Assembly (NCBI GenBank): GCA_049324835.1
Contig: JBMOMT010000035.1
Location: 36,060-100,059 of the forward strand
DNA length: 64,000 nt
Source: JBMOMT01 sp049324835
Lineage (GTDB): Bacteria > Chloroflexota > Anaerolineae > CAYNKW01
Reading direction: 5' to 3'
In this document: positions 1 through 8,522 of the stretch, in pieces
Layout of the letters: each line of letters begins with the position of its first letter
Position numbering within the stretch: the stretch's first letter is position 1
The notes under the pieces: model-generated
The model's input: only the letters and a program-made list of their open reading frames with translations
What the model was told of the DNA's origin: nothing
The model's database searches: none
Made by a program: the position numbers and the translations under genes

Positions 1-566
1 GCCAGCGCCTGCTGGATGGCCCCCACAAACACCCAACAGATGGCCCGGTCGGCCTCTTTGCCGGCGCAGGTGGAGCAATCGGCGCTGCGATAAACCCATC
101 GATCCTCACGCTCCTCTATCTCGGCCTGCAGACGATCACCCGCTCTGGCAGCCAGCCGTTTAAAGGCGCCCACCATGTTGTTGAGCACCATTTTGATTTG
201 CAGATTGGTCGGCAGCAGCTTGAGCGCCAGCCCGGTCAGACCAAACACCGCCGATTGATCCGATACCGACCGCTCTGCCGAAACGCGGCCAATGCGCAGA
301 GCAAAACCCTTTGCCGCTCGCCCGTAAAAGTTGACGATGGCTTTATTGAGCGCGGCGTAATCTCGAAAGGTGAGCCCCTCCGAAAAGGTCATGTCGTTGG
401 GGGGTAGTCGATCTTGCAGACGCTCCAAACCGGCGTCACGCAGGATGATGTCCAGACCATTCTTTCCGGCCACATCCGCCACGGCCTGCAGCGCCCAGCG
501 CATATAGCCGTTGGCCAAAGCGTAATCCAACAACCGTTCATCGCCAACCCTCTCACGCACCTCCAT
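1..566 (-). CDS. V4R-domain protein, 3' end cut off by window edge
   Basis: An open frame of 188 codons runs from an ATG at 566 off the left edge with no stop. A strong ribosome site (GGAGG) lies just upstream of the ATG. The C-terminal visible part (about residues 164-188) reads CSTCAGKEADRAICWVFVGA, which matches the cysteine-containing core of the V4R (4-vinyl reductase) small-molecule-binding domain; the N-terminal 120 residues look like the helical region often preceding it. V4R proteins act as hydrocarbon or ligand sensors, or as accessory proteins. It lies 23 bp downstream of a PF10131 membrane protein and may be its last operon partner. Family call is from motif recognition only; the ligand is unknown. 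Confidence 0.6.
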   Translation of the reverse strand, partial: MEVRERVGDERLLDYALANGYMRWALQAVADVAGKNGLDIILRDAGLERLQDRLPPNDMTFSEGLTFRDYAALNKAIVNFYGRAAKGFALRIGRVSAERSVSDQSAVFGLTGLALKLLPTNLQIKMVLNNMVGAFKRLAARAGDRLQAEIEEREDRWVYRSADCSTCAGKEADRAICWVFVGAIQQAL

Positions 567-589
567 ACCGGCCTCCTTTCAACAACGCG

Positions 590-3358
590 TCACCGACGCT
601 GAACATCGATCCAGGCCAGCACCAGCCAGCCATCGTTGGTTATCGCTCCTTGAGGCAAGAACCTCTCGCCGCTCCCGGCATCCCAGAGCGCGATTTCCAC
701 AGCATAACGGCCTGGCTCGGAACCCTCTTCCAACCAGATGCTGTGCTGGTCTCGCACCAACTCGTCCACCGACCAGTCCAGCGAGGGATAATAGCCATCC
801 ACAGGCCAACCATCCACCTGGGCCAACACCCAACCTGTTTCATCCCGCAGCCTGACAGCCACCTCTACGTCCGGCGGGGCATTCTGGCGAGCCTGCCAGA
901 GCAACGTGACGTGCAAAAAGTCAGGCGGCCACACCTCGGCCACCGGCTTTAGATCGTAACCCAACAGACGAATCTGTCCAAAAGGCACATCCAGGCGTTC
1001 CCGCAGAGCCACTGCCTCCGGATCGGACGGTGTGCGGGTTCGGGTCACCGTCACCGACTGCGGCAGCAAAACCCCCTGCGTCACAGGCGCGCCATCTGGA
1101 CTCAGGACAAACAGACGACGACCTGTGTCCGGCTCGTACAGTCCCACCTCTACCTGATATTCCCCTGGCGGCGTGCCGGGCAGCACGGTCAGTGTGTGCG
1201 TGTCCCGCACGTAACGATCCACCGGCCAGCGAGGGGTGGGAATATCACCGGGATTGAGGCGGTCATCCTGGCCCCAGGTGTGCACTGCCGGGCGGACGAG
1301 GTGCACAAAGACGCTGTAATGTTTCGCCACCGGGCCGGCGGCCTGCCAATAGAGCGTCAGCGGCAAGGCGCCATCCTGGGCCACATCCGTCTGCGGCAGG
1401 TCGTAACCCAGCAGCGTGATCTGCCCCTCGAATTGGGCCCTCAGCGTATGCTGGGCCACGACCACCCGGTCACCGGTCGAGGTCAGACGGAACCAGTCCG
1501 GCTGGCGGTCGATCACGGCGATTTTGGCCACGAGAAAGGCCAGAACGCCCCCCAACAATGCCCCACGGCAAGGCGCAGGCTCTTTTTGAAACGTCTGCGC
1601 CCGCCGCACCCCGGCGGTGAATCCCCAGCCCGAAACCAACCACACCAGCAACGAGACGAGCGAGATGGCCGTCCCCAGCGTCCGTGACCAGGTGCTGCCG
1701 AAGCGCAGTTCCAACATGTGCGCCCCGGCAGGCACAGCCACGGTGACAAAACCGTGCGGCTCAGCGGGCGCGATCTCGACCGGCTGGCCGTCTATTTTGG
1801 CGCGCCAGCCAGGGAAATAGAACCGCCGGATGATGGCTGTGAACGGTTGTGGTGAGACGATGTCAAAAGTATCCGACCGGGTAGAAACACCGACTATACA
1901 AAGCTGCGCTCCTGCGGGCAGACTGTCGCGGTCGAACCGATCCACCGGCCCGGCCGAACGGTAACTTGTCAGCACGTCGCCCGATTCGTGGGGCGGCACC
2001 TGCACCCACACCGGCGTGTACTCGCGGTTGGCCGTGGTGCCCAGCGCCACACCGCTCAACTCCAGTTGGATCATCTCGAGCGGCGTAAAATCGTCCTGGA
2101 GCGGCGTCCACGGCGGCGGATAGAGCGTCGGCAGCGCGCCGATCAACAGCAGCGTCAAAGCCCCGCCTGCGACCCATGCCTGCCATCGCTCACCGATCAC
2201 CGCCACGCCTGCCCCGGCCAGCCAGGCCAGCGGCAGCGCCGCCAACCCCAGCAGCCGCCACGGGAACTGGACGTAACGCAAGAGTGGGATGGCCTCCCAC
2301 ACACCGACCGATGCGTCCAGAGTCAGAAAGCCCAGCGCCAGCGCCGCCAGGCCCATGAACACCGATAGCCTCACCGCCGGGGGCGCAGAGAATGCAGAGC
2401 CTGGCGTTTTCGCCCCTTTTCTCAGCGCAGCCGGCGGTAAAAAACAAAACACCAACCCAACCACCGCCCAAGCCCACTGCACCAGCCCCAGGTTATAGGC
2501 CAGCGGCGGGTTGAGCGCGGCCTGATCGATCCGCGGCGACGGGCGCAACAACTCGCGCAGCGTCAGAAAATGGCGGTGAAAGTCGAAATCGCCGTGACCG
2601 ATGACCTGATCGAGAATGACGTATTGTTTTTCGGCCAGCGCCGGCAGCCAAAAGACCGCCGCCAACCCCACGGCCAGCGCGCCAGCGCCCACGACGTTGA
2701 GCCACGCCCGCCGCTCCCGCGCCGGAAACAGCCGCACGAGCAGGTAGGCAGCCAGAAATGGCGCAAAGAGCAGCAGCGTCAGGTTGTGCGTCAGCGCCAG
2801 GGCCGCCAGCGGCAGCGCAGCCAGAGCCACATCGCCGCGGCGACCACTCGCCAGCAGCCGGTCAAAGCCCCACAGAACCCAGGGCATCAGAGCCAGGGCG
2901 AAAAACTCGGCCAGGTCGACGCGCACGAACGGCTCGATCAGCACCCCATACGGCGAAAAGACCACGGCCGCCGCCGATACCACAGCCGCCGCCGGTCCCA
3001 GGTCGCGCCGCACCCAGGCATACATCCCCAGCCCCGCCACAAAGGTGGCAACGATAAACAGCACCTGGACTGCCGCCGCTGCACTGGCAAACAAATAGAT
3101 CGGCTGGGCCAGATAGTAAACCAGCGGCGCGTAAAAGTTGAACAGCGGATAGCCATAGCCCAGATAAAAATCGGGCGCCCAGCGTGGATAGAGCACACCC
3201 TCGGCCAGGACGCGGGCAAACTCGGCCACACGCGGCACGTGGATCTCGGCGTCGGCGCCGGCCGGCAGGCCGGGCCGGGTGAGCCACGGCCAGACGGCGA
3301 TCAGGCACAACACGGCGACGGTCACGGCTCCCCAGTCCAGACGGGTCAACCGGCGCAT
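590..3358 (-). CDS. Large PF10131-type (6-pyruvoyl-tetrahydropterin synthase-related) membrane protein
   Basis: The protein has 922 residues. I chose the ATG at 3358, which overlaps the TGA of the upstream paralogue as ATGA and has GGAGAAGGG before it; longer in-frame starts lie inside the neighbour. The N-terminal half is highly hydrophobic, with roughly ten or more membrane segments, and carries the motif GYGYPLFNFY typical of PF10131 membrane proteins, which resemble C-type glycosyltransferases or YfhO-like proteins. The C-terminal half is soluble and contains two beta-rich modules with repeated VLPGTPPGEYQVEVGLY-like patterns. A role in lipid-linked sugar transfer or envelope glycan building is plausible by family analogy, but no catalytic residue can be assigned. 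It is a tandem duplicate of the next gene. Confidence 0.75.
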   Translation of the reverse strand: MRRLTRLDWGAVTVAVLCLIAVWPWLTRPGLPAGADAEIHVPRVAEFARVLAEGVLYPRWAPDFYLGYGYPLFNFYAPLVYYLAQPIYLFASAAAAVQVLFIVATFVAGLGMYAWVRRDLGPAAAVVSAAAVVFSPYGVLIEPFVRVDLAEFFALALMPWVLWGFDRLLASGRRGDVALAALPLAALALTHNLTLLLFAPFLAAYLLVRLFPARERRAWLNVVGAGALAVGLAAVFWLPALAEKQYVILDQVIGHGDFDFHRHFLTLRELLRPSPRIDQAALNPPLAYNLGLVQWAWAVVGLVFCFLPPAALRKGAKTPGSAFSAPPAVRLSVFMGLAALALGFLTLDASVGVWEAIPLLRYVQFPWRLLGLAALPLAWLAGAGVAVIGERWQAWVAGGALTLLLIGALPTLYPPPWTPLQDDFTPLEMIQLELSGVALGTTANREYTPVWVQVPPHESGDVLTSYRSAGPVDRFDRDSLPAGAQLCIVGVSTRSDTFDIVSPQPFTAIIRRFYFPGWRAKIDGQPVEIAPAEPHGFVTVAVPAGAHMLELRFGSTWSRTLGTAISLVSLLVWLVSGWGFTAGVRRAQTFQKEPAPCRGALLGGVLAFLVAKIAVIDRQPDWFRLTSTGDRVVVAQHTLRAQFEGQITLLGYDLPQTDVAQDGALPLTLYWQAAGPVAKHYSVFVHLVRPAVHTWGQDDRLNPGDIPTPRWPVDRYVRDTHTLTVLPGTPPGEYQVEVGLYEPDTGRRLFVLSPDGAPVTQGVLLPQSVTVTRTRTPSDPEAVALRERLDVPFGQIRLLGYDLKPVAEVWPPDFLHVTLLWQARQNAPPDVEVAVRLRDETGWVLAQVDGWPVDGYYPSLDWSVDELVRDQHSIWLEEGSEPGRYAVEIALWDAGSGERFLPQGAITNDGWLVLAWIDVQRR

Positions 3359-6066
3359 CAGCCCTTCTCCCCCAGAACATCGAACTCGGCCAGCCACAGC
3401 GTCCGCTGGCCAACCGTCAGTTGCAGACGGTATCGCCCCGCAGGCAGGCTCTCGTCCAGCCAAAAGGCATACTGATCACGCACGATCTCACCCTCTCGCC
3501 ACTCGCTGGTCAGGTAAAGACCGTCCACCGGGCCGCGCAACACGTTGACCCTTTCCCCTGCCCCATTGAGCAGCGCCACGGTGAAGGTGAGATCCCCGGC
3601 GATTTCCTGCCCGGCCTGCCAAAAAAGCGTCAGATGGGCAAAATCGGGCGGCGTAAAGCCTGGCCTGTTGAGCGACCAGCCCAGCAGGATGAGGCCATCG
3701 GCCAGCGGTTCATCGGTTCGCTGGCCGATGCCCAGCGAGGCCACGTCCGGCGGCGTTCGGGGCGGCAGCAGGCGCACCGTTGTGGGCAAACGCACCTCGC
3801 CAGCGATACCATCGGCGCCGAGGACAACCAGCCGCTCGCCGGTGTCCTGCCGGTAAAAACCCACCAGGATCTCGTACTCACCGGGCGGGGTGCCGGGCAG
3901 CACCGGCAGCGTGTGCCGGTCGCGGACATATTTGTCCAGCGGCCAGCGGGTCATGGGAAAATCGGCTGGGTTGAGCCGGTCGTCCTGGCCCCACAGATGC
4001 TCCGGCGGGCGCACCAGATGCACAAAGACCGAGTAGTTGGTGGGCACGGGCTGAATCGCCTTCCAATAGAGCGTCAGCGGTATCTCACCATCGGCGAGAA
4101 CCTCTGTCTGTGGCAGGTCGTAGCCGAGCAGCATCACCTGATCGGAGAAGTTCGCCTGGAGTTTGTGCTGCGCCGGCTGGGCCTCCAGGCCGGTCGAGGT
4201 GATACGGAACCAGCCCGGCTGGCGATCGATCACGCCGACCTTGACGGCGAACAAGATCAACGCCAACACCAACAGGGGCGCGGCATGTTGTGTTTCCGGC
4301 GCGACACACCCCTGCAGGGGCGCGACATGCCGCGCCCCCACCAAAACCAACAGCGACAAGAGTGAAAGAATCGCTCCCACCGTGCGAGGCGGCGTGCTGC
4401 CAAAGCGCACCTCCAGTGTGTGCGTTCCGGCGGGCAGCTCGACGGTGATGAAACCGTGCCGTTCGCCGGGGGCGATCCTGGCCGCCTCGCCGTCTAACCA
4501 GGCGCGCCAACCGGGGAAATAAAAGGTGAGCACCTGAGCCGTGAAGGGCCGCGGCGACTCGATCACGAAACGGTCACTCGTCGGTGTGTGGGCGAACTCG
4601 AGCACGTGTGCGCCTTCCGGCAGGCTGGCGGGGTCGAGTTTATTGAGCGGGCGGCCCTGCTCGTAGGCATCGGTCAACCAGGCCGATGGTCCCGGTGTGT
4701 CCTCAACCCACACCGGCAGGTACTCTGCCGCCGAGGTGGTGCCCACCGCCCGGCCCTGCCGCTCGAAGCGTTGGTGATCCAACAGCGTCGCGCCGCCAAA
4801 ATCGGCCTCCCAGGTGGGGGGAAAGGTGTTGGGCAGCGCGGTGAGCCACACCACCAGCAGCCCACCGATGGTCACGGCCAGCGCGGCCCGCTCGCCCCAG
4901 CGCTGTTGAACCAGCCCCGGCAGCGCGCCGACCAGCACCGCCACGACGACAGCCAGCGGCCCCAGCAACTTCCACGGAAACTGCACGAAGGCCAGCGGCG
5001 GGATGGCCTCCCACCAAGTCACCGAGACCGGTAACATGAGAAAGACCAGTCCCAGCGCCACAGCCAGCCAAAAGAGCAATTGTCTCTGACCTACCTGTGC
5101 TGGTCTGTGTTTTCCCGTGTCCCTTATGAACTTGTAAAAGAGCAGGAGCATGGCCAGGCCCACCAGAATCACCTGGCCCAGGCCGATGTTGAAGCCAAAG
5201 TCGGGAAACGTCGCCCCCAGGTCTTGAATCGCCGCCGGGCCGAACAGCTCAGCAGGCGAGACCAAGTGTCCGTGAAAGTCGAAATAACCCCGAACGATGT
5301 TTTCGTTCTGGATGTAGGGCCTCTCGGCGAGAACGGGCAGCCAATAAAAGGCCGAAAGCCCCAGACCCAACGCCAGAGCCAGCGCACCCACGGCCAGTAC
5401 CCGTCGCTGCCGCCGCACCAGCCATTCAAAAGCGGCGTAGAGCAGCAGCAGCGCCGAGAGCAAGGCCGCCATGACGTTGTGCGTCGTCAACAGCGCCGCC
5501 CAACCGACGGCCACGCCGACGAAATATCGCCGCCCCCCACCGGCAACCAATCGACCCAGGGTCCACAGCAGCCACGGGATGATGCCAAGAGCAAAACACT
5601 CGGCCAGGTTGCCCCGCAGGTAGGGATCGAACAGCAACAGATAAGGCGCAAAAACATAGGCCACTGCCGAGAGCGCGCCGCCCAATGCACCCCAGCGATC
5701 TCGGGCAAAGACATACATACCCAGCGCCGAGAGTGCGATAGCCAGCACAAAGACGGCCTTTGCGCCGCCCACGACATCCACGCCGGGCAACGCAGCAAAC
5801 GCCGCGCCGAGATAGTAGGTCAGCGGGCCGTAAAAGTTGAACAGCGGGTAGCCATAGCCGTAAAAAAAATCCGACGCCCAACGGGGATAAAGCTCCCCCT
5901 GCCGCACGAGGTGAATCAACTCGGCGACACGAAAAACGTGCAACTCGGCGTCGGTCTCTCGAGGCAGGCCGGGCCGGCTGAGAAACGGCCACGCAACCAC
6001 CAGGCACAGCGCCAGCGCGACGATCCAGCCTGGATCGAGACGGCGCCAAACTGTGATTCGCTTCAA
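3358..6066 (-). CDS. PF10131-type membrane protein, tandem paralogue
   Basis: This 902-residue protein has the same layout as its downstream paralogue: a polytopic N-terminal half with GYGYPLFNFY, then a soluble C-terminal half with two sandwich-like modules. I chose a TTG start at 6066, because the protein then begins (M)KRITVWRRL, aligning with MRRLTRLDW of the paralogue, and GGAGG lies 4 nt upstream; a GTG at 6084 has no ribosome site. Its stop overlaps the next start (ATGA), so translation is probably coupled. The cytoplasmic loop around 4275-4338 contains a palindromic repeat that adds extra residues compared with the paralogue. Function within envelope glycan assembly is inferred from the family only. 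Confidence 0.75.
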   Translation of the reverse strand: MKRITVWRRLDPGWIVALALCLVVAWPFLSRPGLPRETDAELHVFRVAELIHLVRQGELYPRWASDFFYGYGYPLFNFYGPLTYYLGAAFAALPGVDVVGGAKAVFVLAIALSALGMYVFARDRWGALGGALSAVAYVFAPYLLLFDPYLRGNLAECFALGIIPWLLWTLGRLVAGGGRRYFVGVAVGWAALLTTHNVMAALLSALLLLYAAFEWLVRRQRRVLAVGALALALGLGLSAFYWLPVLAERPYIQNENIVRGYFDFHGHLVSPAELFGPAAIQDLGATFPDFGFNIGLGQVILVGLAMLLLFYKFIRDTGKHRPAQVGQRQLLFWLAVALGLVFLMLPVSVTWWEAIPPLAFVQFPWKLLGPLAVVVAVLVGALPGLVQQRWGERAALAVTIGGLLVVWLTALPNTFPPTWEADFGGATLLDHQRFERQGRAVGTTSAAEYLPVWVEDTPGPSAWLTDAYEQGRPLNKLDPASLPEGAHVLEFAHTPTSDRFVIESPRPFTAQVLTFYFPGWRAWLDGEAARIAPGERHGFITVELPAGTHTLEVRFGSTPPRTVGAILSLLSLLVLVGARHVAPLQGCVAPETQHAAPLLVLALILFAVKVGVIDRQPGWFRITSTGLEAQPAQHKLQANFSDQVMLLGYDLPQTEVLADGEIPLTLYWKAIQPVPTNYSVFVHLVRPPEHLWGQDDRLNPADFPMTRWPLDKYVRDRHTLPVLPGTPPGEYEILVGFYRQDTGERLVVLGADGIAGEVRLPTTVRLLPPRTPPDVASLGIGQRTDEPLADGLILLGWSLNRPGFTPPDFAHLTLFWQAGQEIAGDLTFTVALLNGAGERVNVLRGPVDGLYLTSEWREGEIVRDQYAFWLDESLPAGRYRLQLTVGQRTLWLAEFDVLGEKG
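4275..4338. repeat. Intragenic palindromic repeat with 14-bp perfect inverted ends
   Basis: The arms GGGGCGCGGCATGT (4275-4288) and ACATGCCGCGCCCC (4325-4338) are exact inverted copies. They enclose another 12-bp palindrome, CCCCTGCAGGGG (4309-4320). The element lies in frame inside the PF10131 paralogue, in a loop between two membrane segments where the sister protein has an unrelated sequence, so it looks like a REP-type insertion tolerated by the reading frame. Confidence 0.65.
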
Positions 6067-6103
6067 GCCACCTCCACCAACCACAAACTGCCAGCAGCCA
6101 GGA

Positions 6104-7498
6104 TCATCCCTGCGGTCTCAGACGCCCTCTAGACAGAGAAAAAAATATGCCGACAAAACAGAACAGGGCAAACACGGCAAAGGCCATCCGGACGCTCTTG
6201 AGAAACTGCAAATGGTACGCCGCTGTGATCTGCACCTGACCAATATACAGCGCAAAAATGAGCATGGCAATACCCATGCTGAGCATCTGGCCGATCAGCC
6301 GCATCGTCGCCAGGGTGGCCGAAGCCACGCCGTAAAACTGCCGTTCGACGGAACTCATGATGGCATTGGTGTTGGGCGACGAGAAAAGTGCAAAACCCAG
6401 GCCCAGCAACATCAGATCGGCGATCAGGAGCGGCAACGGCGTGCCTTTGGACAGAAAAGCAAACGGGATCAGCCCTACAAAGGTGAACAACATACCCAAC
6501 GAGGCGACGATCCGTGGCTCCACTCGATCCGAAAGCCGGCCGGCAAAGGGCGAGAATACCGCCTGCATGGCCGGTTGCGCCACCAGCGCCAGACCCGCCC
6601 ACTTTGGGCTCAGGCCCTGAATGTATTGCAGGTACAGGCTCAACAAAAAACCCACGGCGGCAGTGGCGCTGTAATTGATCAACGCCGCCACGTTCGAAAA
6701 GGCAAACACCAGATTGTGGCCAAAAAGACTCAACTCCAGCACTGGCTCGTCGATGCGCCGCTCCCAGGCGACAAAAGCGATAGCCGCTACCGCTCCGGCC
6801 AGGATGAGCCCAAACCCAAGTGGCTCTGGCAGCCGGGACAGACCGTACATCACCAGCACCAACGCCAGGCCATAGATCACAGAACCGGCAACGTCAAATC
6901 GCTCGCCGCGGGCGCCGGCCCACTCGCCCTCGAGCTGCCAGGCCACCAGGCCGATGATGATCATCCCCAGCGGCACGTTGATCAGAAACGTGCTGCGCCA
7001 GCCCAGATGTTCTGTCAACAAACCACCCAGAAACGGCCCAAGCGACAGGCCGACGTACACCGCCGCTACGTTGAGGCCCAATACCTGCCCCCGCTCGCCC
7101 GGCGGAAAGACCGAGGTCAAAATCGCCACGCCTGTGCCGAAAATCATCGCCGCACCGACACCCTGCACCGCGCGGAACAGGATCAGCCACACCGTCGAGC
7201 GCGCCACACCGATCAGGAACGACGACAGCGTAAAGACCAACAGGCCGTACAAAAAGACGCGTTTTCGGCCATAGATATCTGAAATTCTGCCAAACGGCAC
7301 CATGAACATCGCCGCCGCCAAAAGATATACCGTTGCCACCCAACTCAATGACAACGCATCAATGGCCAGCTCTGCGCCAATCGAAGGCAGCGCGATGTTG
7401 ACCGCCGAACTCATGAACGGCGCCAAAAACGAACTCAATGTTGCTACCAACAGCACCGTTCGTTTGTTGGCGGCGTCGGGCGGCGATGTTTGCGTCAT
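6104..7498 (-). CDS. MFS drug:H+ antiporter, DHA2 (14-TM) family
   Basis: The 464-residue, strongly hydrophobic protein has the length and pattern of 14-helix DHA2 exporters (EmrB/QacA type). Motif A is seen as GRISDIYGRKRVF near residues 70-82, between helices 2 and 3, and motif C-like glycines occur in helix 5 (PFLGGLL region). The ATG at 7498 follows GGAGG and GAGGG stretches. Such proteins export toxic compounds, drugs or metabolites using the proton gradient; the substrate cannot be read from sequence. It is 37 bp upstream of the PF10131 pair on the same strand and might share a transcript. Confidence 0.85.
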   Translation of the reverse strand: MTQTSPPDAANKRTVLLVATLSSFLAPFMSSAVNIALPSIGAELAIDALSLSWVATVYLLAAAMFMVPFGRISDIYGRKRVFLYGLLVFTLSSFLIGVARSTVWLILFRAVQGVGAAMIFGTGVAILTSVFPPGERGQVLGLNVAAVYVGLSLGPFLGGLLTEHLGWRSTFLINVPLGMIIIGLVAWQLEGEWAGARGERFDVAGSVIYGLALVLVMYGLSRLPEPLGFGLILAGAVAAIAFVAWERRIDEPVLELSLFGHNLVFAFSNVAALINYSATAAVGFLLSLYLQYIQGLSPKWAGLALVAQPAMQAVFSPFAGRLSDRVEPRIVASLGMLFTFVGLIPFAFLSKGTPLPLLIADLMLLGLGFALFSSPNTNAIMSSVERQFYGVASATLATMRLIGQMLSMGIAMLIFALYIGQVQITAAYHLQFLKSVRMAFAVFALFCFVGIFFSLSRGRLRPQG

Positions 7499-7545
7499 AG
7501 ATACCCTCGAACCTCCTCCACAACCGGTCCAGGTGCAATTCTATT

Positions 7546-7695
7546 GAGTGTGGTTAAAATCTGTGGGAAACCCTCCCGCAGGTTCGATGGGTACGCTTCC
7601 CTTGAGCTTTGGCCCATGAAAACCCTCTCTGGAGGCATGATGCTTCCTCAACCTGCGGGAGGGTCAGACACCTCTCACGATTTTTGGCCACACTC
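7546..7695. mobile_element. MITE-like element 1 with 9-bp target duplication
   Basis: A 150-bp block begins with GAGTGTGG and ends with CCACACTC. The inverted similarity continues inward as a TTAAAATC / GATTTTTGG stretch, and inner arms CCCTCCCGCAGGTT and AACCTGCGGGAGGG match exactly. It is flanked on both sides by the exact 9-bp direct repeat AATTCTATT (7537-7545 and 7696-7704), as expected of a target-site duplication. No coding capacity is visible, so it would be non-autonomous, mobilised in trans. Confidence 0.7.
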
Positions 7696-7720
7696 AATTC
7701 TATTCAAATAAAGTCTGGTC

Positions 7721-7787
7721 TCACCGCAGAGATACCGAGGACGCAGACATCAAGGTTTTCTCGGCGCTCTCTGCGTCTCTGTGGTGA
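7721..7787. repeat. Dispersed palindrome of the ACCGCAGAGA type
   Basis: TCACCGCAGAGA (7721-7732) is nearly the reverse complement of TCTCTGTGGTGA (7776-7787), and the interior has related GAGGACGCAG / CTCTGCGTC segments. Very similar CCGCAGAG...CTCTGCGG hairpins are scattered in intergenic DNA of many bacterial genomes (recalled, not searched). With MITE-like element 1 it fills most of the 337-bp gap between the HAD gene and the MFS gene; no other signal was seen there. Confidence 0.5.
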
Positions 7788-7835
7788 ATTCGATACGAGT
7801 GATCCAGGCCACACGCTTCCTGGAAAGTATTGGAT

Positions 7836-8516
7836 TCAGGCGCTCAGATGCGCCCGCAACTCGATCACGCCGTTCAGCACCAGATCTGGCGCTACCGCGG
7901 CAAAACGCTCCGGCGTTTCGCCGGGTTGCAATACGCCCGCCGTGTACGCGCCCGCCGCCTTGCCGGTGACCACATCCAGCGGATGATCGCCCACCACGAG
8001 CGTTCGCCCGCCGCTCACGCCCAACACCTCCAGCGCGCGGCCAAGATGGACCGGGTGCGGTTTGACGGCCGGCACATCGTCGCGGGTGAGGATCACACCC
8101 ATCAACGGCTCCAGCGACGCCAGCGCCGCGCCCGCCGCCAGCCGGCAATTGCGGGTGATGACGCCCAGCCTGAGCCCGCGTTGATGCAACCAATTCAACA
8201 ACTCGGGCACGCCGGCAAAGAGCCCGGCCTGCCGGGCCGCCGCCAGCTCGATGGCTTCGATGGCGGCGTGGGCCTGGGTGTGAAAACGCTCGGCCAGTTG
8301 CAACGACTGCCGGCGCAATTCTGCCGTCGTCTCGGCGACGAACTCGAGCGCCAGCGCCTGCCGCCGCCGTTCGTCGACCACCACGCCATATCGCTCCGCC
8401 AGGCCATACACCTCGCTGCGCATCTGCCGGAAATCGATGGTCAACTGCACCAGTGTGCCATCGAGATCAAAAACGACGGCGTCGAGTCGCGCCAACCAAT
8501 TCCGCGAGTCCAACAT
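7836..8516 (-). CDS. HAD-superfamily hydrolase (phosphatase-like, subfamily IA)
   Basis: The 226-residue protein has all HAD motifs: motif I FDLDGTLV (nucleophile Asp17 and Asp19), motif II threonine in ITRN, motif III lysine in AVKPHP and motif IV GDHPLDVVTGKAAG. A helical cap lies between motifs I and II, as in phosphoglycolate phosphatase-type IA enzymes. It starts 6 bp after the hdrB stop on the same strand and is likely the last gene of the long kor-hdr transcript. Substrate is unknown; a small phosphorylated metabolite such as phosphoglycolate is typical. Confidence 0.8.
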   Translation of the reverse strand: MLDSRNWLARLDAVVFDLDGTLVQLTIDFRQMRSEVYGLAERYGVVVDERRRQALALEFVAETTAELRRQSLQLAERFHTQAHAAIEAIELAAARQAGLFAGVPELLNWLHQRGLRLGVITRNCRLAAGAALASLEPLMGVILTRDDVPAVKPHPVHLGRALEVLGVSGGRTLVVGDHPLDVVTGKAAGAYTAGVLQPGETPERFAAVAPDLVLNGVIELRAHLSA

Positions 8517-8522
8517 GCCCGG

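Noticed and set aside
198..602. Two small plus-strand ORFs near the left edge
   Set aside because: They are antisense to the open V4R reading frame, which has a strong ribosome site and a recognisable domain.
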